64,000 nt of DNA from Toxonevra muliebris. Lineage: Eukaryota; Arthropoda; Insecta; Diptera; Pallopteridae. The first letter of the stretch is position 1. Every line of letters starts with the position of its first letter. Position numbers and translations under genes: made by a program. The stretch covers positions 17,057,169-17,121,168 of the forward strand of contig OY829330.1 in the NCBI GenBank assembly GCA_963691655.1, written 5' to 3'. Below, piece after piece: positions 1-11,180 of the stretch. The notes beneath the pieces were generated by a model. The model was not told where the DNA came from and did not search any database. It saw nothing but the letters and a program-made list of their open reading frames with translations.

Positions 1-340
1 GGAAACCCAAATCATTAACCAAAATGTCTTGGACGGATCCATAGGCAATGTTAAAGTCCTCCGCTATCTCTCTGATGGTTAATTTGCTGTTATTGACCAA
101 AATTTCTTTTACTTTATCAATGTTCTCGTCGGTTTTCGATGTCGATGGTCTGCCACTGCGTTCATCATCTTCGATTGACTCACGACCACTTTTGGACCGC
201 TCGTGCCACTGGTAAACGACCGTTTTCTTTAGAGAGTCGTTGCCGAAACACTTTTCCAACATTTCCAACGTTCGCGCACCATTAAATCCGTTTTTTACGC
301 AAAATTTAATACAAGTTCGTTGTTGCAAATTTAAATCCAT
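1..340 (-). CDS. Mariner-family transposase, N-terminal part (runs off window)
   Basis: The frame stays open from an ATG at 338-340 to the window edge (about 113 codons). It starts MDLNLQQRTCIKFCV and continues through a helix-turn-helix region with VVYQWHERSKSGRES and GRPSTSKTDENIDKVKEILV, ending near IAYGSVQDILVNDLGF. This is the two-HTH N-terminal layout of mariner (HTH_48-type) transposases, which bind the element's terminal repeats. The catalytic DDE domain would lie left of the window. I see no stop or frameshift in this part, unlike the homologous copy at 21878-22271. Mobile DNA rather than a host gene; a domesticated SETMAR-like gene cannot be excluded without the rest. Confidence 0.85.
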   Translation of the reverse strand, partial: MDLNLQQRTCIKFCVKNGFNGARTLEMLEKCFGNDSLKKTVVYQWHERSKSGRESIEDDERSGRPSTSKTDENIDKVKEILVNNSKLTIREIAEDFNIAYGSVQDILVNDLGF

Positions 341-545
341 TTTTAAAATTGTAAAAAATCGCCAACACACACAGAGATAGATGTACTCTTGGCTACGTAA
401 ATGTCAAGTTATGACGCTAAGATTTAGAATCAGGAATATCAACAACAGATGTACCAACAAAAAAAAAAACAGAACTCAAATCGGAACGATGGGAGCGCCA
501 CACGGTGGTTATTCCGGAAACTTTTTAATCCAGGTGGTAGGTATA
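341..545 (-). mobile_element. 5' flank of the mariner copy, shared with the 21.5-22.3 kb copy
   Basis: The DNA upstream of the mariner ATG (rich in GTAGCCAAGAGTACATC and GGAGCGCCACACGGTGG motifs) is matched in the opposite orientation at about 21690-21877. The two copies therefore share at least 180 bp beyond the coding start. Either the element has a long 5' region, or both mariners sit in copies of another repeat. No terminal inverted repeat could be fixed. Confidence 0.6.
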
Positions 546-1574
546 GGTTACAGTTTTTTTTTTTCCAAAATGCAGTTTTTGTTTTTACTTTTTACAGTTT
601 TTGACCCAAATGACAACACTACTTGTAATATACATTATTATTAATTAAATTGTTCAAATAAAATAAAATAAAATTGTTGCTCTGCACAGTTATGCAATTT
701 TTGTGTGTTACGCTACCTTCGCATTGTGTAGTTAACTTAATTCGATTAGTACTTATTTGAAATTTAAAAAAAATCGGAGTGTCATCTGGCGGTGAAAAAT
801 TCTGGTTCTTACTTTATAAATTTGTTTATTAAATTATCATTCCAACAACTTATTCATTAAAATCGACCCATTGTTTTCCAGTTTTTTTTCGTTATTTAAA
901 ATCGTTAGCTGAGATGTACGGTAGGTAAAAACTTTAAAATCGGTTAAAAAAAAAATTTACGTGCTACAACAAAACGACGAGACACGTATAATTTTTTTTT
1001 ACGTCCATTTTCAGGATTTTTTGGAATTCCTGAAGGGTGTATCAAAAAATTTGATTTTGTCGAACTATGTATGTAATAGATAGTGTAGCACTTCTGGATC
1101 TTCTAGAATAAGGATGTAGTTACACTAATAAATGTATAGATAAATTAAGCACAGTAATCGATATCTTTGTTAAAATAATCAGTTGAAACTCCTCAAGCTG
1201 CAACTTCATAAGCCAGAGTTAATATAAACAAATCGCAACTCTTCTAATTGCACCCTCAAAAGTTATATAATCTTTTAATATAAACAAGATCCAACACTTT
1301 AGGATGAGCTTATGTTCTTATAATTGAATTGAATGAAAACAATAGAGAAGCATTTTCCCCTACGCTTTAATGAAATATTTTCAAGTGTTGTGAAATGGAA
1401 AATGCTGCTGACTTAGCATAAGCACGTATAACTTTATGCTGTAATTCTGCCTACGCCAACTCTAAGCTTCTCAATTCATATCTCACCTAATAGAATTAGT
1501 ATATGGGTGATTTCATCTCATGTGAACCCACTTTTATCGGTTAGTAGTTACCACACTAAATTTGAACAATATAG
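546..1574. other. AT-rich spacer, nothing recognised
   Basis: No coding signal, TIR or RNA gene was recognised. There are T-runs and A-runs but no clear repeat boundary. Open frames here are short and low complexity. Confidence 0.5.
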
Positions 1575-1885
1575 TTCAAAAATTCGCCGAGCTGGATGGG
1601 GTAGAATTTTAATATTTTGGACTCCAAACATTCCCTGTTTAGAATCTATGTAAATAATCACCTATGGCATTTAGGCATTGTGTCCAACTTGTTTTTGACA
1701 ATTTTTTTTTGAGAAAAGAAAAAAATTTAAAAAAACCAAAAATTAGTTTTGACTTCTTTTTCAAAAAGGAAAATTTTTTTTTTTGGGTCAAAAGAAAGCT
1801 CAAGCCTTTTCCTTTGAGAACTTTAAGGTTTAAAAGTGGAGTGAGACTTGTTTATCTATTGAAATGAACGCCGAATAACTCGATG
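1575..1885 (-). mobile_element. Relic related to the interior of the hAT element at 15055-16342
   Basis: Read on the minus strand, this stretch repeats the order of motifs found at about 15320-15600: a TTCATTTCAATAGATAAACA-like block, then CTTTCTTTTGACCCAAA, then AGGTGATTATTTACATAGAT, then CGGCGAATTTTTGAAC. No termini are visible, so it is a decayed internal fragment of the same family. Confidence 0.6.
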
Positions 1886-1964
1886 TTTCTCGATGATGTG
1901 GATGATTTTGAAAAAAAAAAATTTTGGATTTTTTTTCAAAAGATTGAATAAAAATCTGTCAAAG

Positions 1965-2132
1965 TGGAAATGGAATTACCAATGTAAATTATATGAATAT
2001 GATAAGTGCAATAATTAGATTTAGATCGGAGGCTGGGACGCTCATGTAGCCATTTCCTTTTCAAAGATTTTTTGTTGTTGTAATTTTTGTATCAATACCC
2101 AAACTTTGCCTGCTACAGCTACGCTATACTAT
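1965..2132 (+). mobile_element. Helitron-like 3' tail relic
   Basis: The segment matches the last ~120 bp of the Helitron ending at 39044. Shared motifs in order are AAGTGCAATAATTAGATTT, GATCGGAGGCTGGGA, TTGTTGTAATTTTTG and ACTTTGCC. The CTAG terminus is degraded to CTACGCTATA. Confidence 0.5.
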
Positions 2133-2469
2133 AAGTTATACTATAAAATTCCTTTCAGATTTAAAAACAATGATTTTTGTGAATGGGACAATAAAAAGAG
2201 CAAGACTGAACAAAAAGTGTAAATATAAAATAAATAAAAAAAAAGTAAATAATAAAGTAAAATTAACAAAATTTCATATCAACGTAAAATTAATGTATAA
2301 AACTATTTTAGATAAATTTATAAATTTAAAAACCAATAGGTTCGCCACCAATCCGTCATATCAAAAGCTATTGGACTTGAGTTGTGATAGTGTAAGTTAG
2401 TTTAAAAAATGGATGATGTGAATGTGTTTTTGGCTGCAGAATTATTATTATTAAAATTAATATTATTGG

Positions 2470-2840
2470 TTAAGGTTTTATTTCATTTAAATTTTGTATT
2501 TCATCCACACTTCTTTGTAAGTTCTTCAGCATTTCATCTGCAGTGTTTCCAATTAAAGAAAATTCATCAGACTTGCCAACTCTTGGCAACTTTTGAGACA
2601 TTGTGCATAACGAGATTTGTGGCGTAATTTTTTTCATATCACTTCCTTTTTCTGCCCAGTCTGACGACACTCCTTAAAAATATATTTTGCAATCCAATGC
2701 TCAAATAAGTTTAATTTAATATTCAAACATATATAATTAATTTCCTTACGAGATACTTCATATATAAAACGTATTGTCCGCAACACTTGAAACACCCATA
2801 TGCACCTGTATGTAAGTACATGAATGACAAGAAAAATATG
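2470..2840 (-). CDS. Candidate 3' end of a two-exon gene, product unknown
   Basis: Exon 2 (2672 to 2470) encodes about 66 residues, including MSQKLPRVGKSDEF and NTADEMLKNLQRSVDEIQ, and ends in a stop. It lacks an ATG of its own. A donor CTC/GTAAGG lies at 2749 and an acceptor TTTTTAAG/GAG at 2673, giving a 77-nt intron of normal fly length. Joining the sites keeps one frame: the upstream exon (about 2840-2751) reads TYRCIWVFQVLRTIRFIYEV into exon 2. The upstream limit is uncertain; another acceptor-like CATACAG lies just before GTGCATATGG at about 2812. No family is recognised. It could be a host gene remnant or part of an unrecognised transposon. The unspliced frame is also open for about 40 codons, which weakens the splice argument. 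Confidence 0.4.
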
Positions 2841-3235
2841 GTCGAAAAACCGCGAAACCCCCTAAAAAAAACTTAGATTGCCTAATAAAAAATTTCAGCT
2901 CAATTTATGTCACAATAACTTAAGGGTAGCTATTGCAGACAGGTGCGGATCACGAAGGAGAGAGGGGCAGCGGAAATGGGAGCTGCAAAATTGATTGCAA
3001 AGCTTTTATATTTACTTACCTAAAACAGATAAAATTTTTTTTTTTCTATATTTTCCCAATTTTTACTTTTTCATTTTCTGAAAATCAAAAAACAAAAAAA
3101 GAAAAAATTTGGATAAAAATTAGATTATGTTGTGTAGAATTTAATTTATGTAATAACGGATAAGATTTCGGCTTTATTCAGTCAATTTAAAAAATCAACT
3201 TCCAATTTTTTAAATTTTTTTGTTTTGTTCTAGAC

Positions 3236-3352
3236 CAGTGGTTCTCAAGTGGTGTGGGCCGCACCCCCCTCGTGGGGCTTAGACTGATTTGAAGGGAGGC
3301 GCGGAGTTATTTCAATAAACAAATATTTGAATTTCAATAAACAAATATTTGA
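3236..3352 (+). mobile_element. hAT-type 5' terminus with adjoining 22-bp direct duplication
   Basis: CAGTGGTTCTCAAGTGGTGT at 3236 is a typical hAT-like terminal sequence. No inverted partner was found nearby, so the element is truncated. From 3309 to 3352 a 22-bp unit (ATTTCAATAAACAAATATTT plus GA) is present exactly twice in tandem. Confidence 0.45.
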
Positions 3353-3555
3353 ATACTCTGTAATGCACCATAACCATAATATTTAGCATGTAACAAAATA
3401 ATTCATTTTTTTTTCATTTTATATGTTAAAACCTACAATATGCACCTTTTAATTTCACATTTTCCATTCTGACTTAAGGTACGCACACACAGTTGCGATT
3501 TTATCGGTGCAAATCCGCAACGTAAGAAATTGGAACAATGCAACCCATTGTTTCA

Positions 3556-4880
3556 TATGAGCAGAGAATATACAGAGAATGGAAAGTCTTCCTCTTCCTC
3601 CTAATTTTTTGAAAAATTTGCGTTTTTTATGTCGCTATAGCGGACAGACATATATATAAGTTCACCTCAGTTTTGTTGTTGTTGGTGGTGAAAAATAAAT
3701 CAGCTGATTAAATTTTCACATTTTCTAAATTGAATGCAAAAGTAAGTATTTTTGCAATATTCTTTAATTTAAACGATAATAAATTATACAATAATATATT
3801 TCTTTATCTTTGCAGGCAGGCTTTTTCATTATCAACATAGAAGAGTGCAGAAATGAGAAGGATGGACTGCGCCAGTAAAACGATATATGCAAATGCGATT
3901 GATGAGATGTTAAAATTCTGGATTGGAACAGAAATTTCAGCTTGGTGAAAGCGGAAATACGTTAAAAAGTAAGTAACCAAACAAAACAGAGCTGTTCTCT
4001 TGTTCTAAACAAAAAAATTGTTATTTGTTTTCAGTAAGTGCAACAAATTTTGTAAATGAAGGCAGAGCGTTGGCCGCCATCACAGCAGACCCACACTGGA
4101 CTATTGCTGAAGAAGAAACAAAGACCATATATTTTCTCTGATGAGGCATTTTTTTTTATTTTATAAGTTTTGAAAAAAACTGTTTTAGTCACTATTAATA
4201 TTATAAAATTATTCACGCAAAATAAAAAGATAATCCAATATTTTTGGCGCGGTGAATAATATTCATGGATATGTATTGCCGTGCTAACAAAGCGAAAATG
4301 TATGCAAAAAAAAAAGTGCGGAAAAAGTACTCTTTATTAAAAATTGTACTAAATAAATTTCATTCAATTAAAACTTTTGGTTCTTACTTATGTGAACTTA
4401 TTAGTAAATAAATATAATAATAAATGAAATCAGGCATCTATTCAGTTTGGTCTTTATGAAAAAATTATGAGTAAACAAAAAGGTTTTGTTCATCGAATGA
4501 ACTACGAATATAACGCTTTTAGACATATAAAAATAGTTTTTAGCAAAAAATCATAGTTGGTACGATTTCAATATTTTGATTGTGTGCTAAAAAACAAAAT
4601 AACAATTTTTGAAACGTTTCATAACACAAAAAATATAACATATAGCAATAGGAGTAAAGTCAAAGGAAATAGTAAGGCAAAATAGTAAAGTGTAACAAAA
4701 AACCATGAACATCAGCAATACTTTTTGGTTCGACTGGTACTACTGAGGAAGGTCTACTAAACCGCTTGGCACTACTGTGGTAGGTCTACTAAATCGCTGG
4801 GCACTACTGTGGTAGGTCTACTAAATCACTTGGCACCATGTGTAATGGTAAAGTTTCCATTCTCTGTATATTCTCTGATA
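3556..4880. mobile_element. Interval bounded by inverted repeats; carries splice-like signals
   Basis: CAGAGAATATACAGAGAATG at about 3566 recurs inverted at about 4851-4872, bracketing 1.3 kb. Outside each arm lies a similar CGCACACACAGTTGCGATTT / TGCACACACATCTGCGACTT motif, in direct orientation. Inside, on the plus strand, are a TATATATAAG box near 3650, donors GTAAGT at about 3741 and 3970, and acceptors CTTTGCAG at about 3815 and TTTTCAG at about 4034. The exon between 3816 and 3969 encodes only MRRMDCASKTIYANAIDEML plus 11 residues before a stop. It resembles a decayed PIF/Harbinger-type element, but no transposase motif was seen. Confidence 0.3.
4737..4850 (+). repeat. 32-bp tandem repeat, about 3.3 units
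   Basis: Units begin GGTCTACTAAA at 4751, 4783 and 4815, each containing GGCACTACTGTGGTA, with a partial unit upstream. Spacing is exactly 32 bp. Confidence 0.9.
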
Positions 4881-5496
4881 TGAGCGTGCACACACATCTG
4901 CGACTTTTACGCATCGTTTTTTTTCGAACATTCGATCTGAAATTTTGAGGTGTTGTTCCTAGTTATGATAGTTAGTTTGTAAATTTAGGGATATTTGGAC
5001 GAAAAAATTTTTTTTTTCCGGCTCTTAAACTCAATTTGAAAATCTTTTTTTTTTGGGGGGGGAAATCATCGCCATTTAGGTAAAAAATTTTTTTTGCCAA
5101 ATTCTTTTTTTGCAATCAAAGTAATTCTATATAATAATATAGTTTTGTTTTAATTTCAGCTGAGCTGTTTTCATATACTTATATCAAAGTCACCGCAAAC
5201 GTAAGAAAAAATGGCATTTCGGGCCAAGGACCGTAGTTTCCACAATTTTCCTAATTTTCACATGAAAAATTTGTTACAAATGTGTTAAAACTTATGCTTT
5301 TATCACATAGCTGAAAAAACGATAAGGCCTTTAATTTTCCCGAGCCCAAACATATGTATATAACCCAAGGCTTTCACTTAGAAATTTCGGAAAATCAAAT
5401 TTTAAGAATTTTTCCTGAAATCTTGGAGTTGATCTAATAAAATAAAAGACAAAGCTTACTAAATTTTGTTCATTAGATAATGTGTTGCAGGCTAAA
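4881..5496. other. Spacer, nothing recognised
   Basis: T-rich runs and no coding or transposon signature that I can defend. Confidence 0.4.
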
Positions 5497-5613
5497 GGAA
5501 CTATATGTGTAGTCATCACATCACAGACATTGTATCTAATGAAGCACATACATGGAACAGTAGTCAAGACTTTGAAAATTAATTTTCATAGTCTACAAAA
5601 AACACATAATAAT
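5497..5613 (+). repeat. Dispersed repeat, left copy (pairs with 6664-6767)
   Basis: A 71-bp stretch at 5543-5613 (starting AGCACATACATGGAACAG) recurs nearly identically and in the same orientation at 6697-6767. A neighbouring 23-bp block at 5497-5519 is present in the other copy in inverted orientation (6664-6686). Confidence 0.85.
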
Positions 5614-5619
5614 AATTTA

Positions 5620-6420
5620 ATTGAATAGGGCCAGATTCTCATGTACTAGACTTTGAAATAACCCAATATACATTATTGTTTGATATCAACTTGAGGTAGA
5701 TTTGAGGTCAAATACCTTTCTCAAATCTCCAACGTTAATTCTCAAATGCACCTCAATAGTCCGATTATAGTCTTCTCAACTTAAAAGGCACATTTTTTAT
5801 ATGGTGATTTTCTTAGTTATCAAATTGAGAAATTTGTGATTCTCAACTTGATATCAAAGGAACTTCTCCAACCTGTCAAACCTCACTATTCACTTTTTTG
5901 CTCTTACGCATCCCGCAAATTGAATTCTAATTATATACAAAGCGTATATTTCCCTTTAATTAATTTTCACCTCATTTTTATTTCGAATTTTTTTCACTTT
6001 CACTCAGTTTTTTATATTCATTTTTCACAATTTAATTGAATTTACACAAAATGTTTTTTACAAATTAAAATTCTCTGAGAAATCAACAGTATTGCCATGC
6101 GAGTATATTTATAAAATATTGTAAATAATATCTCAAATTTAACTTAAATCGTATTCAAGTTGATATCAAGCGTTGAAAAAAATGTTTGGTTTCAAGTGGA
6201 GAAAAGTGTTTGATATCCAATTGAGAATTATAATATTTCTCAAGCATTGGAAAAAAGTTTGATTTTTAACTTGATGTCAAGTTGAAAGCAAACAAGGAGA
6301 AAAATGTTTGAACACAAGTTGAGAATTACTTTGGAAATCAATTTGGGAACTAAGATTTTCTCCAACGTTGGAGAAATAAATTTTCAATGCATAATGGGAA
6401 CGAAGTGTTATGCAGACTAG
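5620..6420. mobile_element. Candidate non-autonomous element with many TTCTCAACTTGATATCAA-like motifs
   Basis: Variants of TCAACTTGATATCAA occur at about 5679, 5842, 6155, 6205, 6265 and 6310 in both orientations, concentrated towards the two ends. CTCCAACGTT occurs near both ends (about 5726; inverted near 6361). Such subterminal motif arrays are typical of transposase-binding ends of DNA transposons. No coding capacity; termini and TSD not established. Confidence 0.35.
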
Positions 6421-6663
6421 TAGTAATGAGAAAAACACAACAACAAATAAGTATACAGAACGGTAGTGGTAGTTTTCTTTCTATATCTCTATTCAGCGAA
6501 GATATTTGGAATCATATCTGTAATTCTTGGTTATGGTTTCAAATATAAGTAGCTTATATAAGATATTGAAAGATTAAGAACTACCACTAAGATCACTGAT
6601 GAGGAATCGTAGCTGATTCCGAAACGGCCGTCTGATTTGCCCGTCTCTGTATACACTGTTGTT

Positions 6664-6767
6664 GTGATGACTACACATATAGTTCCTATATAATATAGCA
6701 CATACATGGAACAGTATTCAAGACTTTGAAAATTAATTTTCATAGTCTACAAAAAACACATAATAAT
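6664..6767 (+). repeat. Dispersed repeat, right copy (pairs with 5497-5613)
   Basis: See the left copy: 71 bp direct match plus a 23-bp block (GTGATGACTACACATATAGT at its start) that is inverted relative to the left copy. It is followed by a T-run at about 6774-6790. Confidence 0.85.
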
Positions 6768-7226
6768 TACAAAATTTTTTTTTTTTTTTTGTGTTTCTCA
6801 CCCCTAGGAAAAAAACACATAGATTACCTTGGGGTCATAAAATGACCACCTTTATTTATATCATCAAAAGTAAATTAAAAAAGGACAGGGAGGCTCTCAA
6901 TATTCTCATCCACTTAATTCCAATAGATTTAAATATTAAGAAATCCTCAACTATGAGCGTACTCAGGTTAGGTAAAGCGCGAAAGAAAGAGAACAGAGTC
7001 AACGCCTCTCTAGCAAGATTGATTACATAGTCCCGCAGATGATATTCAACAAGGGAATTGGGAAATCTAACCGCTTCTCTAACTCGAGTAGAGCGTTTCG
7101 AGCAGATGTACCTTTAATTGGGAAGACAAGTAAGGGGTTTTCATTAAGTTCAGACAAACTTTAAAATTGTATAAAAAGAGTTAAGTGTGAGATATGACGG
7201 AAACCTTTATTGCCGATTAAAGTACA
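6768..7226. other. Spacer, nothing recognised
   Basis: A T-tract followed by unique-looking AT-rich DNA. A short plus-strand open frame (6791-7030) has no recognisable motif and is not called as a gene. Confidence 0.4.
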
Positions 7227-7800
7227 TTAAATACTTTTATGTTTTAAAATGATATAATTCAATAGGCCTATACGGATTTGTTTCGCGAACTCCATCCAAG
7301 AGGTCCAATTTTGTATGACTACGTTGCATAAGTCAAGCTGGATCTCTCCAATGGTTTGAAAGATCTCATTCTCCAGTAGGTAAATTCTTGTTGGCTTATT
7401 GGCATAAGCCAGCAACTTAAGGTAGCTCCAGAGGAAAAAGTCTAAGGGCGTTAAATCGCATGATCTTGGCGGTCATTCGACATCGCCTTTTTATGCAATA
7501 ACATGTTCTGGGAACTTTTCTTGCAACAACTACAATGTGAAGGCCGCTGTGTGACACGGCGTCCTCTTGTTGTCCAGGTCCATGTCGTCCAATTGAGGCA
7601 ACACCAGCAATATTTTCGCTTGACCGCGCGTTTTGGCGCCGTACAGATACTACTCATCGGCAACCAAACTGTTTTGGTCGAATTTCGTGATAACTCGTTC
7701 AATTAATAACTCGGTTTGCCGATCATTTCGGCCGTAAATATTTCGTAGCTCGCGAAAAGTTTGGCGAACAGAACAAGAATTTTTATTGAATTATTTATCG
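7227..7800 (-). pseudogene. Tc1/mariner-superfamily transposase relic
   Basis: The minus strand holds transposase fragments in shifting frames. The C-terminal part (7415-7227) reads LAYANKPTRIYLLENEIFQT then GEIQLDLCNVVIQNW, characteristic of the C-terminal helices of IS630/mariner-like transposases in insects. Upstream pieces up to about 7700 (NELSRNSTKTVWLPMSS, RRVTQ) come from the region before the catalytic domain. Frameshifts and deletion of most of the DDE domain make it non-functional. A hAT MITE sits at its 5' side (7827). Mobile DNA, not a host gene. Confidence 0.65.
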
Positions 7801-7826
7801 CTACATAGTAAAATGGTGACTATTGT

Positions 7827-8523
7827 CAGTGTGGCCAGGTTGGGCGATTTATAGCCCATCGGGAGCTTTTTCTTTAGGTGCTCGTGAAATTAAAAAAAAA
7901 GAGCAATGCGCTTTTTGGGCGCTTATTAAAATTACAGCGGCGCTTTTTTAAATTATCTCCAGCTCCATATTTTATATGAACTTATTTGCTAAACTTGTTA
8001 TTTGTTAATTTCTGGAACATCCCTTTAAGTGTTTTGCATATCTAACTGCATTAGTGAACATATCGATAATAATACGCAACCCTGCATATTTAAAAAAGAA
8101 CATCGTTTTTCAATTTTATCGTTACGAACAAATTTTTTATGTAACAATGAATAAGCAGGAGATCACATGTTTTCAAATATTTCCAAACTTGCTTTAATTT
8201 TGGTGTTTTTCCCGTGTTTTCTTTGTGATGAGTTTGACCGAAACGAAAATTTTCAATAGAATATTGTTGGAGACGCTCACTTCAGTTATTCGTATTAAAT
8301 GTTCCATGGAATCATAGAATTCCTGTTGGAAGTGTTTGCCCATATCTAAAAATATGCTTTCCAGATTGAATTATTCAATTTATGAAAATAACAGCAATGC
8401 AAAAGAAAATGAAGAAGTATATTTCTTGAACATATTAGTCTATTTTAACATTGATCTGTAAGATAAATTGGGCGATAAATTTTTGGAGAATATGCGCTTT
8501 TTTAAATTAACCTGGCTACACTG
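7827..8523. mobile_element. Non-autonomous hAT element (697 bp)
   Basis: Termini CAGTGTGGCCAGGTT (left) and, reversed, CAGTGTAGCCAGGTT (right) match at 14 of 15 positions and start with the CAG common to hAT elements. The flanks ACTATTGT (7819-7826) and ACTATGAT (8524-8531) look like a decayed 8-bp target-site duplication. A GCGCTTTTTTAAATTA motif occurs near both ends. No transposase frame. Confidence 0.75.
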
Positions 8524-8531
8524 ACTATGAT

Positions 8532-9505
8532 AGAACACAAACGTCGAAGAATAACAGTGCTGCCACCTGATACGTCAGAGCAATAAGCTGTCAAAGTTCG
8601 GGATAGCTATTGAAAAACTTTTTAAGACAGTAACAACAGATCACACCTTCAAAGCAATATTACATTTCTATCGGATCGTCATCATAACCTCTATGCTTGT
8701 GGAATAAAGCAGAAAGAACCTCACAACCTTGAGGGAACGGCACAACATTACTCTGATTTAGGCCCCGGGACATCGGAATAAAGAGGGAAATTAGAAACTC
8801 CACGAACTGGCAAGAAAAGGATCTGCCATGCGAGAAGCTCTTACTAAATCGATATTCACACCACTAAGTGTGGCCAAGAGAGCTATTACTATCAAATATC
8901 TTCATGATGTGGCAACAAAATGGCGCTCAAGTGCTAGTTAGATTCGTAGACTTAATCACCACTTCTCAATAAATATTAGAAAATTGTATGGGTCGTGAAA
9001 TATACCGAAAGGGTATAGGAGTGTTAACAAAGGCCCTAGATGAAATTGGCCTAGTGAATGCCGCTCCGCTTCTCTTTACTTAATAAAGCAATACTTGCTC
9101 CGCCACTGACTATAGTACTTTGAAAAATATTTATCTTACCGTTTTAGTTGGTATCATGCTTTTTTATACATCATTTGCATACACTTGTACACTATATGTA
9201 TACATATAAACATCTACATTCATACATGCAATGTATTACATATACACTCCGCGACATTTGATTAAGATCAGCAGTTTTGATTTTTATTTTAATACATAAT
9301 TCGCTGAGGTAAAACACAACTAATTTTTTTGGTTAAATTGGGTAAAAATAGTTCTTAAAAGAAGATTAATTAAAAAAAAGCTTTTACCGAAGACTATCGT
9401 TAATATCTATAATACTCCAAAAACCCATTAGAATAAGGGCGATATTTGTTTTACAGCGTTCGTGTGCAGCTTATATGTTTTTTAAATTATATTTTTATAT
9501 ATGGG
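8532..9505. other. Spacer, nothing recognised
   Basis: No family was recognised. The stretch 8600-9060 is less AT-rich than its surroundings and may be a decayed coding relic, but I cannot name one. Confidence 0.35.
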
Positions 9506-10488
9506 ACATTCTCTGGCAATGGGAAACCCCCACCCTGTCCAAAATTGGTTAAGGTATTTTAGGGCATGTTTGGGCTCAAATGAAAGCTTATTATCTCTAG
9601 TTTCGAAAGCAAACAGGCATTTCTTGATTTTGCACGATGGCGGACCAATATGGCGGCTGCAAGTCTAGCACCTCATCTTAAAATAATAGTTTTATCAAGT
9701 GTACGTTTACCCAAGTCATCATAAAAAAACAGATAAAGCCATTTTTCATATGTTTTTTCGCTGAATATGTATAAATCTAATATTAATTTTCATGGGAAAT
9801 GTCATGTGTTGTCCCTAACCTCAAAAAAGGTCTAAAAAGGCTGTTTTCGGGTCTTATGTTTACCCAAGTCATTATAAAACGACGGAAAAAGCCAATTTTT
9901 GTGTAATTTCAGTTGATGAATATGAACCTAATATTATTTTCCACAGGCAATGTTATGTGTCGTTCCTAACCTCGAAAAATGAAAAATCTCAAAAAACAGT
10001 TTTTCGTGTCTAACGTGTCTCAAGTCATTAGAAAACTTCCCAAAAAACTTATTCTTCATTTTTCATTTCTTAACTTGGGTGTAAAATAGTTTTAGCGTTA
10101 CCCAGAAATAACGACGTGAACTTAGTAGGTCTCTGTTTTCTTTGCGGTGCTTTATTAGAGTGAAAACAAAATTAATAATGAAGAAACAAAAGTGCAAACA
10201 AAATTAATAATTAATAAGAATAAAAATATACGAAAAAAGGCTTTATTTATTTTTTTTTTTATGATGACTTGGGTAAACGTACGCTTGATAAAACTATTCT
10301 TCCAAGGAGAGGTGACTTGCAGCAGCCATATTGGTCCGCCATCATGCAAAATCAAAAAAAGCCTTGTTACATTCGAAACTCGAGAGAATAAGCTTTCATT
10401 TGAGCCCAAACATGCTTTCATTTGAGCCCAAATAAAAATACCTAACTAATTCTGGACAGGGGGGAGGTCCCTCATTGACAGAGAATGT
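9506..10488. mobile_element. Fold-back type element with ~240-bp inverted arms
   Basis: The left arm (9506-9745) starts ACATTCTCTGGCAATG and the right arm (about 10243-10488) is its inverted copy, ending CAGAGAATGT. Both arms contain GATGGCGGACCAATATGGC (with small changes) and GTTTACCCAAGTCATC. The core has three degenerate tandem units of about 153-156 bp, beginning at CCAAGTCAT-like motifs at 9711, 9864 and 10020. In the right arm an 18-bp TCATTTGAGCCCAAA-containing piece is duplicated (10395, 10417). No transposase; short opposing open frames at 10155-10425 are by-products of the arm. Confidence 0.85.
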
Positions 10489-10689
10489 TACATATATATT
10501 TTATATTTATTTTTCAATAAATGTGGAAAGGAGAGGTATATTCTGACATTGAGATGGCAAGTCTACTAGGATAGGGGTAGTCGTATATAGTAATCGTATT
10601 ATTGACGAAAAATCGGTAAAAGTAAAACCATGATAAATAATTTTTTACAAAATATTGAAAGCTATGGAAAAAATAACGAAAGACAAAAC

Positions 10690-11180
10690 TTGTAGAGCCA
10701 CTTCAGCCCAGAAAATCTGCAATCTGTTATTACTGTAAGGAGCTTACAATTTCATATCAGTGGCTTAACTCAAAGCTGAAACTGGAATTACTGTTCGAAG
10801 AATAATAAACTCTTCGGAAAACGTTCAACAAAAAATTTAAAAAAAAATCCACGATTGAAGTTTTATGAAAGTAAGATACTGTAAACTGACCAGAGGAGAA
10901 GCATTATGCTCTCGGATGAAAAAAAGGTTTAATTTTAATGGTCCTTACGTTTTCAGCTACTACTTTTATGATTTAAGAAGTAAAGTTTTTGGTCAGGTAT
11001 CACGGAAGAGAAGACGAAAGCGCTATCCTCCAAAATCGTTTTTGAAAATTCTTTCCCACAGTTTTCGAACTACTCCCCTCTTCGACCCGTACAAGCATGC
11101 CAACTTCATGGGAAACGTTTGCGGATGGATGACGTGGAAAGTATACGAAAGCGGAAGACAATTTGAAAATAAAAAATGAA
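10690..11180 (+). pseudogene. Tc1/mariner-like transposase relic
   Basis: The region just before and within the 10865-11179 frame matches Tc1/mariner transposases. A GITVRRIINSS-like HTH end lies near 10780. LSDEKK at about 10908 carries the first catalytic aspartate context (FSDEKKF in relatives). It is followed after a frameshift by FNFNGPYVFSYYFYDLRSK, equivalent to the FNLDGPDG..YYWHDLR segment of active relatives. Downstream catalytic motifs are missing. At least two frameshifts or stops. Mobile DNA. Confidence 0.6.

Noticed and set aside
2170..2400. Lys/Asn-rich 76-residue plus frame
   Set aside because: Low-complexity translation of AT-rich DNA.
4737..4850. 32-bp repeats as a CRISPR array
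   Set aside because: Units are directly contiguous without spacers, only about three copies, in a eukaryotic context.
10155..10425. Opposing open frames of 77-88 residues
   Set aside because: They overlap each other on the inverted arm of the fold-back element and show no protein motif.
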